Source: Odiellus spinosus (lineage: Eukaryota; Arthropoda; Arachnida; Opiliones; Phalangiidae). Taken from it: DNA of 64,000 nt. Position 1 is the first letter of the stretch. The number at the start of each line of letters is the position of its first letter. Below are positions 28,801-38,153 of the stretch, piece after piece. The notes below the pieces were generated by a model, which had not been told where the DNA came from, made no database searches, and worked only from the letters and a program-made list of their open reading frames with translations. The translations under genes were made by a program, and so were the position numbers. The stretch spans positions 10,526,190 through 10,590,189 of the forward strand of contig OY987236.1 of the NCBI GenBank assembly GCA_963920705.1, given 5' to 3'.

Positions 28801-30538
28801 AACAGTACATATCTATATAGCTCAACACGTAAAATCTCGATACATTATGTTAAATTATTACCAAGATAAAATTTAATTCTAATTCAAAAAGAACTTCTTC
28901 ATTATGGGCAGGAAAAAAAGGAAGTGGTATTATTTCTTAGCTCTATATGAATGTTTCGTTATTCGCGTCACGACGACGAAAATTATAGGAACCAATAACA
29001 TATCGAGCTGATTTTAAAGGGTAGAAATGGAATGCTGGCTAAAAACCTTCTAAAAGAAGTTATTTTCTCTAAACTAGAATTAAATTAATTATTGGTATTG
29101 TTTAAAAAAGGAATGCAAAATTACAAACAGTTTTCCTATGTGGATGGATATTATTTTTTAGATTAAAAAATCTGGTCTAATATTTTGTGATCGGGATTAA
29201 GCTGTGGACGGGATTAAGACAATCCCGTCCACAGCTTACTAAGCTGTAGTTGGATCAAGCTGTGGACGGGATTAAGCTGAGGGCGGGATTAAGCCGTGGG
29301 CGGGATTAAGCCGTGGGCGGGATTAAGCCGTGGGCGGGATGAAGCCGTGGGCGGGATGAAGCCGTGGGCGGGATGAAGCCGTGGGCGGGATGAAGCCGTG
29401 GGCGGGATGAAGCCGTGGGCGGGATGAAGCCGTGGGCGGGATGAAGCCGTGGGCGGGATGAAGCCGTGGGCGGGATGAAGCCGTGGGCGGGATTAAGCCG
29501 TGGGCGGGATTAAGCCGTGGGCGGGATTAAGCCGTGGGCGGGATTAAGCCGTGGGCGGGATGAAGCCGTGGGCGGGATGAAGCCGTGGGCGGGATGAAGC
29601 CGTGGGCGGGATGAAGCCGTGGGCGGGATGAAGCCGTGGGCGGGATGAAGCCGTGGGCGGGATGAAGCCGTGGGCGGGATGAAGCCGTGGGCGGGATGAA
29701 GCCGTGGGCGGGATGAAGCCGTGGGCGGGATGAAGCCGTGGGCGGGATGAAGCCGTGGGCGGGATGAAGCCGTGGGCGGGATTAAGCCGTGGGCGGGATT
29801 AAGCCGTGGGCGGGATTAAGCCGTGGGCGGGATTAAGCCGTGGGCGGGATTAAGCCGTGGGCGGGATTAAGCCGTGGGCGGGATTAAGCCGTGGGCGGGA
29901 TTAAGCCGTGGGCGGGATTAAGCCGTGGGCGGGATTAAGCCGTGGGCGGGATTAAGCCGTGGGCGGGATTAAGCTGTGAGCTGGGCCGGATTAAGGCGTA
30001 TTCAAAATGAGTGTTCGGCTTTCAAATTAAATATGGGGTCGTGTATCATCTTGACCCTAGACGTGTGCAACGCAATTTTTTGGGGAGAGGGGGGCATATA
30101 GTTTTTAGTTTTGAAGTTTCAATTTTAAATTATATTTCTTTCTTTAACTCCCGAAAAACAAAACAGAGCGTGGACGAATGGCAAACGGTGTTTCTAATCG
30201 CCAGCGTCATCCATTTTACGGGCGTGGTTTTCTACGCCCTTTTCGCGTCGGGGGAGAAGCAACCATGGGCGGAACCGCCTGGAGAAGAGGAGGGGCCTTC
30301 GTGGAATCCCTTAGAGAACGCCTTCAAAGAAGGCGGTACCGCCACCACGGCGATAACTAACGAGGGGGCGTCTCAATTGGAGGGGACGATCAACGACCCC
30401 ATGTCCGCCACGAAACAACCCAGCTACGGCGCCACGGAAGAAGTACCGCCTCCCGTCTATGGGACAAGGCAAGAATACGTGCAATCAGCCCCCCAGGACA
30501 GGTATATGCACGGGGGCATAGAGGAACGAGAATTCTGA
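13782..30538 (+). CDS. VGlut: Vesicular glutamate transporter (SLC17 family), 3' six coding exons, N-terminus outside view
   Basis: Proton/voltage-driven transporter that loads glutamate into synaptic vesicles; major facilitator superfamily, 12 membrane helices. Coding exons: 13782-13868, 13944-14080, 14724-14873, 14961-15204, 23447-23574 and 30167-30538. All five introns are GT-AG and all phases agree, giving 371 residues to TGA at 30536. Seen in order: [13 protein letters not shown], the TPWK...[17 protein letters not shown] block, [37 protein letters not shown] and [11 protein letters not shown]...[12 protein letters not shown]. These are diagnostic of VGLUTs rather than sialin or phosphate-transporter SLC17s. 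The arginine in FCRSW corresponds to the helix-7 arginine proposed to contact substrate. The cytoplasmic tail carries SYGA and PPPVYG, a PPxY-type ligand for WW domains. About 175 N-terminal residues (helices 1-4) are missing; I found no such exon in 1-13781, so they probably lie further upstream. Family call is very secure; which animal paralog is not. Confidence 0.95.
13944..14080 (+). CDS. VGlut: VGLUT coding exon
   Basis: Acceptor TTTTAG before 13944, donor GTAAGT at 14081. Reads [20 protein letters not shown], then [18 protein letters not shown]: helix 6 and the start of the central cytoplasmic loop. The THPTI followed by YIE pattern is conserved across VGLUTs. Phase 0 at the 3' end. Confidence 0.95.
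14240..14680. repeat. Degenerate ~70-bp repeats in a short VGLUT intron
   Basis: Recurring pieces such as AGTTTTGTAGTTGGGGTTTG, ATTTTGTAGTTGGGCTTT and ATTTTGAAGTTGGGATTT, separated by GAGATCATC / GAGGTCAAA / TAGGTCATC words. A G tract of about 12 lies at 14408-14420. It fills most of the 643-bp intron. Confidence 0.55.
14724..14873 (+). CDS. VGlut: VGLUT coding exon with the FCRSW signature
   Basis: Fifty codons, phase 0 at both ends, between acceptor CAG (14721-14723) and donor GTAAGTT at 14874. Reads [50 protein letters not shown]. An in-frame ATG at 14739 in a different frame opens a longer shadow ORF, but the family match is in the frame given here. Confidence 0.96.
14961..15204 (+). CDS. 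VGlut: VGLUT coding exon
   Basis: Acceptor GTTTAG before 14961, donor GTAAGA at 15205; 81 codons plus one base. Begins [20 protein letters not shown] and includes [36 protein letters not shown] and VGFSGFAIS, covering helices 8-10. The split Gly codon is completed by the exon 8.2 kb downstream. Confidence 0.96.
15431..15514. mobile_element. Small hairpin element
   Basis: GTCAACAGACAACTTCAAGT at the left and CTCCACCTGGAGTTGTCTGT TGAC at the right are inverted. 84 bp. Shares AGACAACTTC with the hairpin at 50139. Confidence 0.7.
15850..16700. promoter_or_regulatory. GC-richer promoter-like island inside a VGLUT intron
   Basis: Two CpG-containing segments (about 15870-16095 and 16555-16700) in a long AT-rich intron. 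The first has CACGTGACGTCAT (E-box fused to a CRE, CRE at 15970-15977) and GCGCGGGAAA (E2F-like). The second has CGGAAGTGACGTG (ETS/CRE composite, 16579-16591). These motifs are typical of broad promoters. No exon is evident. Could be an internal promoter, an enhancer, or transposon remains. Confidence 0.35.
17179..17270. mobile_element. Hairpin MITE in VGLUT intron
   Basis: CTTCCCCTTACATTTAAGCT TTCTTCAAAACAG is mirrored by CTGTTTTGAGGAAAGCCTAA ATGCAAAGGGAAG; 92 bp, nearly perfect stem with a small loop. Confidence 0.8.
18448..18906. mobile_element. MITE family C copy with both ends
   Basis: Begins GTGAGGCTGTCACCAATTTT and ends TTAGAGCCTCAC, so GTGAGGCT is terminally inverted. The inside holds GCGACCTTATCACGTGCAAG and ATAGTGATGACGTAGGATTG. 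About 455 bp, inside the long VGLUT intron. Confidence 0.87.
19941..20068. mobile_element. Short TIR element in VGLUT intron
   Basis: GGAGAGGTCAAGAAGAGTCG CGAGTC and GACTCACGAGTCACCTCTCC are imperfect inverted ends of a 128-bp segment. Confidence 0.65.
20956..21135. mobile_element. MITE family D with TA-type termini
   Basis: TAGAGATCGGGGTTTGGACAA at 20956 is the exact complement of TTGTCCAAACCCCGATCTCTA ending at 21135. 180 bp, AT-rich interior, TA at both edges as for Tc1/mariner target sites. Confidence 0.9.
21310..21691. mobile_element. MITE family A, full-length copy in VGLUT intron
   Basis: 382 bp; left end AAAAGTCTATCACTTTATTT, right end CGGGGCGTTTACTTTTATGG. Same interior as the copies at 4355 and 61583. 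Lies in the 8.2-kb VGLUT intron just after a family D element. Confidence 0.88.
22678..23303. mobile_element. MITE family C, longest copy
   Basis: Left end GAGGCTCTCACCATTTTTTC, right end CATTCGAAAAAAATGGTGAC, with long inverted arms (TTTATCATACTATTAAAAC mirrored by TTTTAATAGTATGATATAA). It also contains an inner copy of the other family end (CTTTTCATGAACTCCAAATG), so the structure is compound. It sits about 145 bp before a VGLUT exon. Confidence 0.87.
23447..23574 (+). CDS. VGlut: VGLUT coding exon
   Basis: Acceptor ATTCAG before 23447, donor GTAAGC at 23575. Finishes the Gly codon, then reads [42 protein letters not shown]. The [10 protein letters not shown] block is nearly invariant in VGLUTs. 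Two large introns flank it (8,242 and 6,592 bp), both filled with transposon copies. Confidence 0.96.
23640..23900. repeat. Degenerate CCTGACTTTTCC-type tandem repeat
   Basis: Four or five ~55-bp units with TTTCCTGACTTTTCCCTGACC-like words and GCAATTTTT, just after a VGLUT exon. Related single units appear near 37865-37905, 38090-38150, 44265-44430 and 45805-45900, so this is a dispersed repeat. Confidence 0.6.
24408..24597. mobile_element. MITE family F copy
   Basis: Begins CGCGTTCACATTTGAGACTT, carries TTTTGGGGTCAACTGTAGAG and ends AAGTACCTAGTGCGAACGGA. Same plan as the element at 13285. Confidence 0.8.
25333..25566. mobile_element. MITE family E, partial copy
   Basis: Starts TAGCTACGGTCACACTAGCA and shares CAAACCAATATTCAAATCGC, GTTTTAAGCGTCACG and AAATCGGTATGAAACTGGTT with the copies at 26600 and 60549. 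The right end (GTATGAACGCGGCT) is missing. Confidence 0.85.
25643..25884. mobile_element. TIR element in VGLUT intron
   Basis: CATAGAGGGTAGAAAGGCCT GGCTT and its complement (AAGCCAGGCCTTCTAC ... TTTCTACCATCTATG) bound about 242 bp; the right end carries a short extra duplication of the terminal motif. Confidence 0.78.
26600..26902. mobile_element. MITE family E, full copy in opposite orientation
   Basis: Starts TAGCTGTGTTCATACTAGGC and ends AGTGCGACCGTAGCTTA, the complement of the left end of the copies at 25333 and 60549. About 300 bp. An ORF of 77 codons here (26698-26931) is a by-product of the element, not a gene. Confidence 0.87.
26930..27093. mobile_element. MITE family F copy
   Basis: AATTTAAACCGTTTGCAACA, GGTCAACAGTAGAGATACTT and the end GGTCTAATGTGAACGTATCT. 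Directly next to a family E copy. A decayed left part of the same family lies at about 45650-45725. Confidence 0.72.
29180..29995. repeat. 17-bp GC-rich minisatellite in the last VGLUT intron
   Basis: The unit GCCGTGGGCGGGAT[T/G]AA is repeated about 41 times without length change from about 29277 to 29975, with a few diverged units before and after. The variable base occurs in blocks along the array: 3 T, 9 G, 4 T, 13 G, 12 T. Each unit holds GGGCGGG (a GC box) and two CpGs. A perfect hairpin of the related unit (GCTGTGGACGGGATT with its complement) lies at about 29203-29240 at the left edge. The array stops about 190 bp before the last exon's acceptor. Confidence 0.97.
30167..30538 (+). CDS. 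VGlut: VGLUT terminal coding exon and stop
   Basis: Acceptor CAAAACAG ends at 30166. Reads [38 protein letters not shown] (last helix), then a hydrophilic tail of about 85 residues with [14 protein letters not shown] and a final IEEREF. An ATG at 30011 opens a longer ORF, but its first 52 codons are intron sequence: they match nothing in the family, and the spliced frame from 23574 needs this acceptor. Stop TGA at 30536-30538. Confidence 0.95.
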   Translation, partial: SVDEWQTVFLIASVIHFTGVVFYALFASGEKQPWAEPPGEEEGPSWNPLENAFKEGGTATTAITNEGASQLEGTINDPMSATKQPSYGATEEVPPPVYGTRQEYVQSAPQDRYMHGGIEEREF

Positions 30539-30577
30539 GATAATAGTTATCGTTAAACGTTAATTTAAAAATAGAAG

Positions 30578-30583
30578 AATAAA
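30578..30583 (+). promoter_or_regulatory. Candidate poly(A) signal of the VGLUT gene
   Basis: AATAAA about 40 bp after the VGLUT stop codon. Other AATAAA motifs lie near 30735 and 31224, so the used site is uncertain and the 3' UTR may be up to about 700 bp. Confidence 0.45.
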
Positions 30584-32388
30584 AAAACAAAATATATACC
30601 ACACAACAAGAAAATATACACAAAGAGGGCGTGGTGGGAGGGAGGTGAAAACGACGATCGACCAATCAACTCCCGTTAGAGAAAATATTATATAAAAAAA
30701 GGGCTCCGCCCCTAGAGGCGTTAACCGTATATGGAATAAAAAACCTATCGATCTCGTAATAACAGAAAAGAAAATTTTCACTCCCTCTGTTTTTTAAAAG
30801 AAAATACGATATTAAGAAAATGAGTAGGATATTTTTTAATTAAATAAAAAACTAATCATTTTATAATCAAACGTTAAATATTATATCGTTCCTATAGTAG
30901 AATTTTTTCAAAAAAAATATTGAAAGTAGCGTTTAGGTACGAAATTGACCTTTAAACTTGAAAAAATTTTGATTAAAAGGTTTTAAATAAACCTTTTTTC
31001 GATAGTTTTCATAAAGGGGGTCGCGTTGTACTTAAATGCTATCAAATGTTTGTAATTTAAAACCAGAAACATTGTGACATAGAACCGTTTTACTACGCAT
31101 TGACCAATCATATTCGTTAACATTATATGTAGAAAATAATTAAGGCCACGCCCATCTCGCTGGGGCGGATCATAAAAATAAATTGGGTACACCCATCTTC
31201 ATTTCCCCCTCCCTCCTTGCGAAAAAATAAATAAAACAAAAATATATATATAATTCATTGTTTCAAAAGCAATATAATAGCAAAAGGCCATGACGAGTTA
31301 GAGTCGAGATAAGAATGATGACGTCAAGAAAGATTAAAAAAATAAGCACGTTGAAGATAATGAAAATTGATATAAGGTGTCAAGTGAAAAAGAAAAGTCG
31401 CCGTTTTAGGTAATTACAATTTTGAAAATTGAGTAATTAAGGCTTCAAAGTGAAACAAATTATGTCAAAATCGGACCTAAGATATATTTAACTACTAGCT
31501 GAAACTACTAGTTACCATATAATTACGTTAGCAATTTTAAAGTTATTTAAAAACCTTATGGAGACTTTTTTGTCCAAAAGATTTTTTCAAATCAATTAAC
31601 AGTTAAAAATTAAATGAATTGGAACTTTACAATGAAGCTCATTTGCATAAATTTTAAAACAACTTCAGATTATTTGAATTTGTAATCAAATTTAGTAGAC
31701 ATTTAAAGTTGTTCATTATCTACCTCAAATTAGAAGACACGTGATCGCTCGTGACGTAGTTTAATATCGTTTATTAATATCGGGAATAAGAAAGAAAAAA
31801 TTAAAAGATGGTGGAATCACGTCGTAGCTAAGCCTAATTTAAAAAAATTACTAAATATCTAAATTTAAAATATACAGACACGAGATTTTGACATGTTAGG
31901 TTTCATTTTAAAAGCCTTTTAAGGAAATTTTTCGAATTTTTAATTATCTAAGAACTGAAATTTTCACAAAAACGTCCTTTAAGGGTGGGGTCAAAATATT
32001 AAACCAAAAAAAAAAAAGAAAAAAAAAAGCCATTATTACAAGGGGGACTACCTCGCGCGGTCTAAACATTGTGATGTTATATAGCATTTTTTCATTTCAT
32101 ATAAAAGAAATATTTGTATTTAAAAATGGAAAAGATTTAAATAATAAAAACGTATTTGGTGTGTTAATAAACATTATGTAAAACCTCTACGAATTGTTGA
32201 AAAAAAAAAGAAATAAATTCGAAGTATTAAATTAAAAGAGATTAAAATAAAGATACAACCATCGAAGGTGCTACTTAAAAATAGCCTCATGGATATTATT
32301 AAGGTTATTTTACGATTAATTATGTTAAATATATATCATTTTTGGTTAATAATATAATTTAAGAGAGATAAAAATAAAGGTATATTCT

Positions 32389-32776
32389 CTTTCGACCGAA
32401 TTCCCATATGAACGAAATCCCATTCGGCCGAATAGCTGCAATTTCTAGCCCATTGGGCTGGGAAAAAGGTTTCTTCCCATTCGACCGAATGGGCTAATAA
32501 ATTCAAAAATTTAATTCAATCGAATAGAAGCATACGCATAATTATATATGTAATACGTTGAATGGAACTTTTGTTAAGCTAGGTTCTTCGTACGTAAACG
32601 GTAGTAAAAAAAGTACAATAATGCAGTTTTAAATAATATTTATTTGAAAGGTTAGGTTAGGTTAGGTTAGGTTAGGTTATACCTTGGAAATACCCCAAAA
32701 ATTTCAAAAACCGCCAAAGCGCGGGTTTTTCGGTCGAATGGGATTGGGTTCGGTCGAATGGGAATTCGGTCGAAAG
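32389..32776. mobile_element. TIR element carrying a TTAGG-type array
   Basis: CTTTCGACCGAATTCCCAT at 32389 is the exact complement of ATGGGAATTCGGTCGAAAG ending at 32776. Subterminal copies of the TTCGGTCGAA / CGACCGAA motif recur inside. Contains the GGTTA repeat at 32650-32679. No ORF. Confidence 0.85.
32650..32679 (+). repeat. Six-unit telomere-type GGTTA repeat
   Basis: Six perfect GGTTA units, equal to the TTAGG repeat of arthropod telomeres. Located inside the TIR element at 32389-32776, hence interstitial and probably spread with it. Confidence 0.9.
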
Positions 32777-32799
32777 GACCCAAAGCAAAATAAATAGTG

Positions 32800-33330
32800 A
32801 TTAGAGCTCGGAATTCGTATAATTTTTATAACTTGGATAAAATCTAATAAATTCTGATATATATTATCTGTTTGATTAAAATTAGACTATTTTTCATTCG
32901 AGTTAACTTATTCGAAGATAAAGTAAAAAACGTAATCCATTTTTACGTTTTTATCCAAAAATGGCCTTATCTTAGAATATTATCCGCGTTATACGTTCGG
33001 ATAAAAAAATTCAAAATTTATTTCCGTGAAAAATAACGAATAAAAAGATGATTTAAAATCTTAGTTTCGTTGTTTTATTTATATTCTTCAAATTAAAAGT
33101 CAATTTGAAATATTTTTCTTATATTTTAGACTAATTCTGGAAATGAGAATTTTCTTATCCATCGTTATACGTTTGAATACGAATAATTTGTTCGTAGATA
33201 AAGCCCCAAACGCTTATCTTCGGGTAACCTTATTAACAATTATACGAATATACAAATTTTATTTTTCAATAAAATATCTGAAAATGTACGAATAACAGAA
33301 GATAATGGATATCCGATTCCGAGCTCTAAT
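32800..33330. mobile_element. Long AT-rich TIR element
   Basis: ATTAGAGCTCGGAAT at 32800 is the exact complement of ATTCCGAGCTCTAAT ending at 33330. The interior has many TTATCCG / CGGATAA-like and ATACGTTCGGATAAA motifs but no coding frame. It abuts the preceding TIR element with 23 bp between. Confidence 0.75.
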
Positions 33331-34130
33331 AATGACCCAAAATTTTAATTTTAATATTAGATATTAATTGTAATTAGAGCAATAGTTCATTATTATTATT
33401 GTAGATTAATAAAATAATTAATTTCTGTATTCGGACAAACTAAGGTAGCTCTCGTAAAGCAATACCACATTCCAACCACACGGTTATAATCAAATTTCGC
33501 CTTTTTTTGTTGTTTTTCTTTCTAATTATCTTCAAGTCCCACGTAAAATTTATATTTAAAACTCGTATGAAATCAAATTCATCCTTAAAATGACAATAAT
33601 ATAATATTAAAAATGGAAAAAAGCACTACATTTTAAGTGCAATGGATAATTTTAATTTAAATTCAGTGGTTCCTTAGTGCCTGTGAAGCCATCATAAAAA
33701 AGGCCATTTTTTGAAAACTTGGGTCTGTGATGATGTTGTAAAATTTCCAAAAAAAATTAAAATGTTATTTAAATGAAGGGAAAAAATATACTAAAAATAA
33801 CTTTAAAATTAAATGTCAGGTTTTTTTTTGGATTTTGTTTAAATTTAATTGGGAATCATAAATAATTGAAGTTAAATATGTTATTAACTATAATTAATAT
33901 ATTATGATCGTTAGTTATTCACTATAAAGGTTCGGTTCAGTTCAGTTTAATTATAATAATATAAATTATTAATTAACGAAACTAATTACTAATAACCTAA
34001 TATTGAAAAAATTGTTTAATTTTATGTTACTTTGATTCGGTTAAATAAAAGACGAAGAAAGTCAGATATAAGGCAGAGATCAAGTGACTTTTGTCAAGTA
34101 TATCACGTGGGTTGTATCGGTATTGTCGCT

Positions 34131-34200
34131 TGCACTGCCCATTTGATTTTTAGAACTGCCCATTTGATTTTTAGAACTGCCCATTCGACTTTTAGAACTA
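34131..34200. repeat. Three 22-bp tandem units
   Basis: ACTGCCCATTTGATTTTTAG A occurs twice exactly and once with two changes (CATTCGACTTTTAGA). In AT-rich intergenic DNA. Confidence 0.8.
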
Positions 34201-36886
34201 CATAATTAGGGCAGAACTTCCCACTAAAATAGCTAGGCCAAGCTTTGATTGAGCAAACATTATATTTAAATTGACGTCACACCACCCGACTTCTCTTACC
34301 TACTCGGTCTATGACCATTAGGACTTAATCATATGGTATTATATTACATTAGCAGGGTGACCATAACACAAACCTAAAATTGTGGGAAAATTTAAAAATA
34401 ACCCATAGATTGGAATAATTTTTTTAGAAACATAGAAGAATTACTGAAATTACAAGAAAATATAGTTTTCAAATATGAAGTTATAATAAAACTTTTCCAA
34501 AAGGGTGAAAACCGCTTTTATTTCTTGTTCTAAAACTAAACATAGTGAAGATGACACTTGACCCAAGTTCCCAAACTTTTTCACTACAGTGGAAACCCCG
34601 CAAATACGAAAGATAACTTAAAAAATAGGAATATATGGGAAATGTGGTTACCCTGGATTAGATAACGTTTACGGTTGTTAAACTTAATTGAAATGAACTG
34701 AATTGAACCTTTTATAAGTGAAAATTAATATTATATGATGTTATTTTAGTGTCGTCAAATTTCTAATGAAATAAAAGTTAATCTAAATTTACCATAAAAC
34801 CTGACATAATTTTTAAAGTTAATATTATAATGAAAAACATATTTAGTGAAACAGAGTAAATGGACGCTCGTGACGTCACCCCTGCCTTCTTGACAGTGTT
34901 ATATAGATATATAGTCCATTTTAAAATGCTAATTAGCTCTCATGTGGTAAAAATAAAATAAATTTACTCGGGTGACGTACTCGTGACGTCATGACGCGTT
35001 TAATACTCTTTAGTTTTCAATATAATGTCTGTTCGATCACTCGGTGTGGCCAAAAAACAAATTTAAAAAATATTAAAAAAAAAAAAAAAAATTCAAAATT
35101 TTTAAAGCCAAAATGTTGTACTAAAAGAAAATAATTTGTTGTCAATGTTAAATAAGTGTGTACATGGGGCCCTATTTAATTTGGCAAAAAAAATGGTAAA
35201 TTTTTAATATATAATTAAGTTTTAAAGTTTTTAAATATTACTTGGAAACTAAATATAATTTAATTAAAAAGATTTTAAAGTCCATATGCAAGTTCAAATT
35301 TTCATTGGTTCAAAAGAATGTAGAATTATAATAAAACATTTCTATACAGGCACAATATTAGAATACAACTACAGTGAAATTTATTTTGGAAATAATGTTA
35401 AATTAAAAAAATTTCGAAATTGATTAATTTCATGTGGACTTTAAAAATTTTTATTTTCAATTAAAATTTAAATATCTTGTATTTTCATGAGATTAATTTT
35501 TGCGAATTCTATAAAATGGAAATTTAGATTCCAAATTAAATTAAGTTTTATGATTAAAAACTAAAATTCCATTTATAAAATTATTTGACATTTTTATTTT
35601 TAATTAGTTATTGAATTATTTTTAATTATTTTTGAATAAAAAAACGGTATATTATTTAAATGTACTGCATATTTTAATTTTAATTTATAAGATTATCATT
35701 CCCAAATAAATAAAAATATAAAAAAAAAAAATCACACCTGTAAATATTCTTAAAGAAAAAAAAAAATAATAATAATAATAATCTGATATGGCTGTGTTAA
35801 TTTTATTTTATAAATGGCGTAATTTGGGCTGGAATTTCACTGAAAAAAATACGTTTTCAAAAACTATAAGAGTGTTAACTGTGCAATATAAAATCTAGGA
35901 AAAATAAAATTTAAAAAACTGTGTGTTATTTTTGTTTAAGACAAAAAAAATGTAAAAATTGAATTTACGAAAATACCCCTTTAAATAAACGTTAATTAAG
36001 TTAAAAAGCAATTTTAAATGTTTTTTATGTTTATAGAAATCATGAGTGTTATTGTTCGAAATGTCTATAAAAATGGGGGCAGTTAATATATATTCTAAAA
36101 GAAACTAAAATTAAAAACCACAATTAGAGAAGAAATAAAATTAATACCAACTATGTATGTCAAGAAAAAAAAATAATAATTATCCAATATTCGCACAAAA
36201 GTTGAAAGATATAAATATTTAGGGGGTAGGCTGAATTTCCGCGATATTAAATATTCCTTTCTACCCTTAATTTCAAATTTTATTCAATTTTATAAGCTTC
36301 AATCTACGTATTTAAGTTTATTTTTACGATTAATTGGTATTAGTTTTCCATCACGTAAATAATAAAACTTATAGAAAAGTATTTGGAAAATGATATTCAG
36401 TCTATTCCCACTAATAATAAAGAGTGACATATCAGCAGTTGGTTAAAAAAGATAATTATTAAAAAAAAAAAGAACTAAAAACGATGTTTGGTTAATAAAC
36501 CAAAATTATTTTACACATTTAGAGCGCGAGGCATTATATGGTTTACAATGCGAAACGATAATTAAAAATAATGTTTAAGTTATTTATCTGTTAAACTGAT
36601 TTTAAAAAATAAATATATAGTTTAGATCAATGATGTATGAGTCTTATTATTGCATCATTATTTGATTGTGATTTGTCTATAAGGAGCTACTGGAAAAGTC
36701 ACTGCGACGTCATACCCTTCTCCGGGTATTTTTGGAAGTTAATTTTCCTGACTTTTCCCCGTACTCATAAACTTCCAGGGGCTACGGCCAATGGGGTACA
36801 AATATAATGATGCATTATCAAAATAGATGGCGCAGCACCTGCGCCACACTATATCTCTCTCTCGTACCTATACACGCATTACAACC

Positions 36887-36900
36887 GTTGCTATGGAAAC
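36887..36900 (+). promoter_or_regulatory. RFX X-box motif, likely promoter element
   Basis: GTTGCTATGGAAAC fits the X-box consensus RYYRYY-N2-RRNRAC exactly. It lies in a GC-richer segment (36840-37140) containing CTCTCTCTC tracts, about 260 bp before a plausible first coding exon. Confidence 0.55.
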
Positions 36901-36945
36901 GCGTCGAGGGGAGGTTTTATCGTTCGCCTAGTTTGTCTCTCTCGT

Positions 36946-37775
36946 CATAGCGCTGCCATGGACTAATTATAGTATACACAGGGACGAGTGGCAGAAGTAA
37001 TTTTCTGGCTAACGATTGTTAAATGCGCGCTCCAGCGGCATTTCTGGGAACTAACGACAAACCGAGTCAAAAGGGGGTAGGAACGCGGGGAAAAATACTA
37101 GCACAAGATTTATAAAGTTAGGCCTTTACGCACGTGTTTAGATTTATCGCGAATTCGGGATGAATTTTAGTGCTCAAACGTTTGAGACATTGTTTGGAGA
37201 TTTTACACATTCTCCAGAGAAGAAAAAAAGTAAAAGTGTATTAAGAGATTCAGATGATGGTAAGTTTTGACTTTTTAAAAAAAAAAAAAAAAAAATAACT
37301 TTTAACAAACTTAAAATCGACCTTACCTTGAAGCAGTATTTAAGGGCTTGATCACTGCCTTTCTACTCGAGTAACATTGATTTTAAGTATATTATTAAGT
37401 TATTATTTTAGTGTAATATAGTAATTCTATCATAAATTTTTTGAAGATGATTTTCTAAGACTAACCAACTAATAATTCGTTAAATTTTAACAAAAGAGAC
37501 TAAAATAACCGTTTAGAAATATATCCTAGCTGATAAGCAGACGAAATTTCAAACTACATTGAATAAAATAGTTCAGTTCACGGCGGAAAGATGGCATTAG
37601 CCGCATAATTCTGTTTCCTTTTTTTTTTTCGTTTAGACTCGGCTAGATTTGGTCGGGGGGGTAAAAACAGGGCACGACATTTAACAAGACTCGGACGCGG
37701 CGCTATAAGGGAAATCTGTGTCTGCCACTCGTCCCTGTGTATACTATAATTAGTCCATGGCGCTGCGTAGCTGAT
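36946..37775. repeat. Widely spaced inverted repeat enclosing the putative first exon
   Basis: The segment at about 36953-37000 (TGCCATGGACTAATTATAG onward to GACGAGTGGCAG) recurs in reverse complement at about 37722-37766 with almost no mismatch. The arms are about 45-50 bp with some 720 bp between. This could be the ends of a transposon, or an inverted duplication of promoter sequence. Confidence 0.6.
37160..37259 (+). CDS. Possible first coding exon of an unrecognised gene
   Basis: ATG after GAATTCGGG, then 33 codons (MNFSAQTFETLFGDFTHSPE, KKKSKSVLRDSDD) and one base, ending at a perfect donor GTAAGTTTT. The composition is protein-like, with charged and Ser residues rather than low-complexity AT translation. 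An RFX X-box lies 260 bp upstream in a GC-richer stretch, as expected for a promoter. I do not recognise the protein and could not find its next exon before the x16-like gene; the remaining exons may lie further on or the exon may be spurious. If real, the X-box hints at a ciliary role, which is inference only. Confidence 0.45.
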
Positions 37776-38153
37776 CAGAATGGGAACTACAATACTGACA
37801 TCTCTTAAGAGATCGGCGCGTAAAGAGTGTACCCCAATGGCGCGTTGCCCCTGCAAGTTCCTCTTCAATTTTCTAATTCGTCTATTTCCCTGACTAATTT
37901 TCATATTTACACGAATTTATTCTTACGGGCGAACTCTTTGCAATTTCCACTTTTTATTTGGTTTAGTTTATTATTCAGGGTCGATAGAAAAACAGAAAAA
38001 AATTTAATCTTCAGGCAAATATTTTCAGCATATATAATTATGTTACAATTAATTGGTCAACCAATCAAATAGTTCCTTGACATGTACCAAAATATCTAAT
38101 TTATCTGACCATTTGGGCTCATTTCCAAATTCCCTGACTTTTCCATGTACGAT

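Larger units (their letters stand above)
30600..36640. other. Very AT-rich intergenic region
   Basis: Apart from the VGLUT 3' flank, the two TIR elements at 32389-33330 and the 22-bp triple repeat, this is A/T-run sequence with no ORF or splice-linked frame that I can support. Confidence 0.6.

Noticed and set aside
30011-30166. Upstream extension of the last VGLUT exon to ATG 30011
   Set aside because: Intron sequence read through the AG acceptor; the conserved frame starts at 30167.
37578-37904. 108-codon minus-strand ORF
   Set aside because: Runs through one arm of the inverted repeat and a CCTGAC-type repeat unit; no family resemblance and no splice context.
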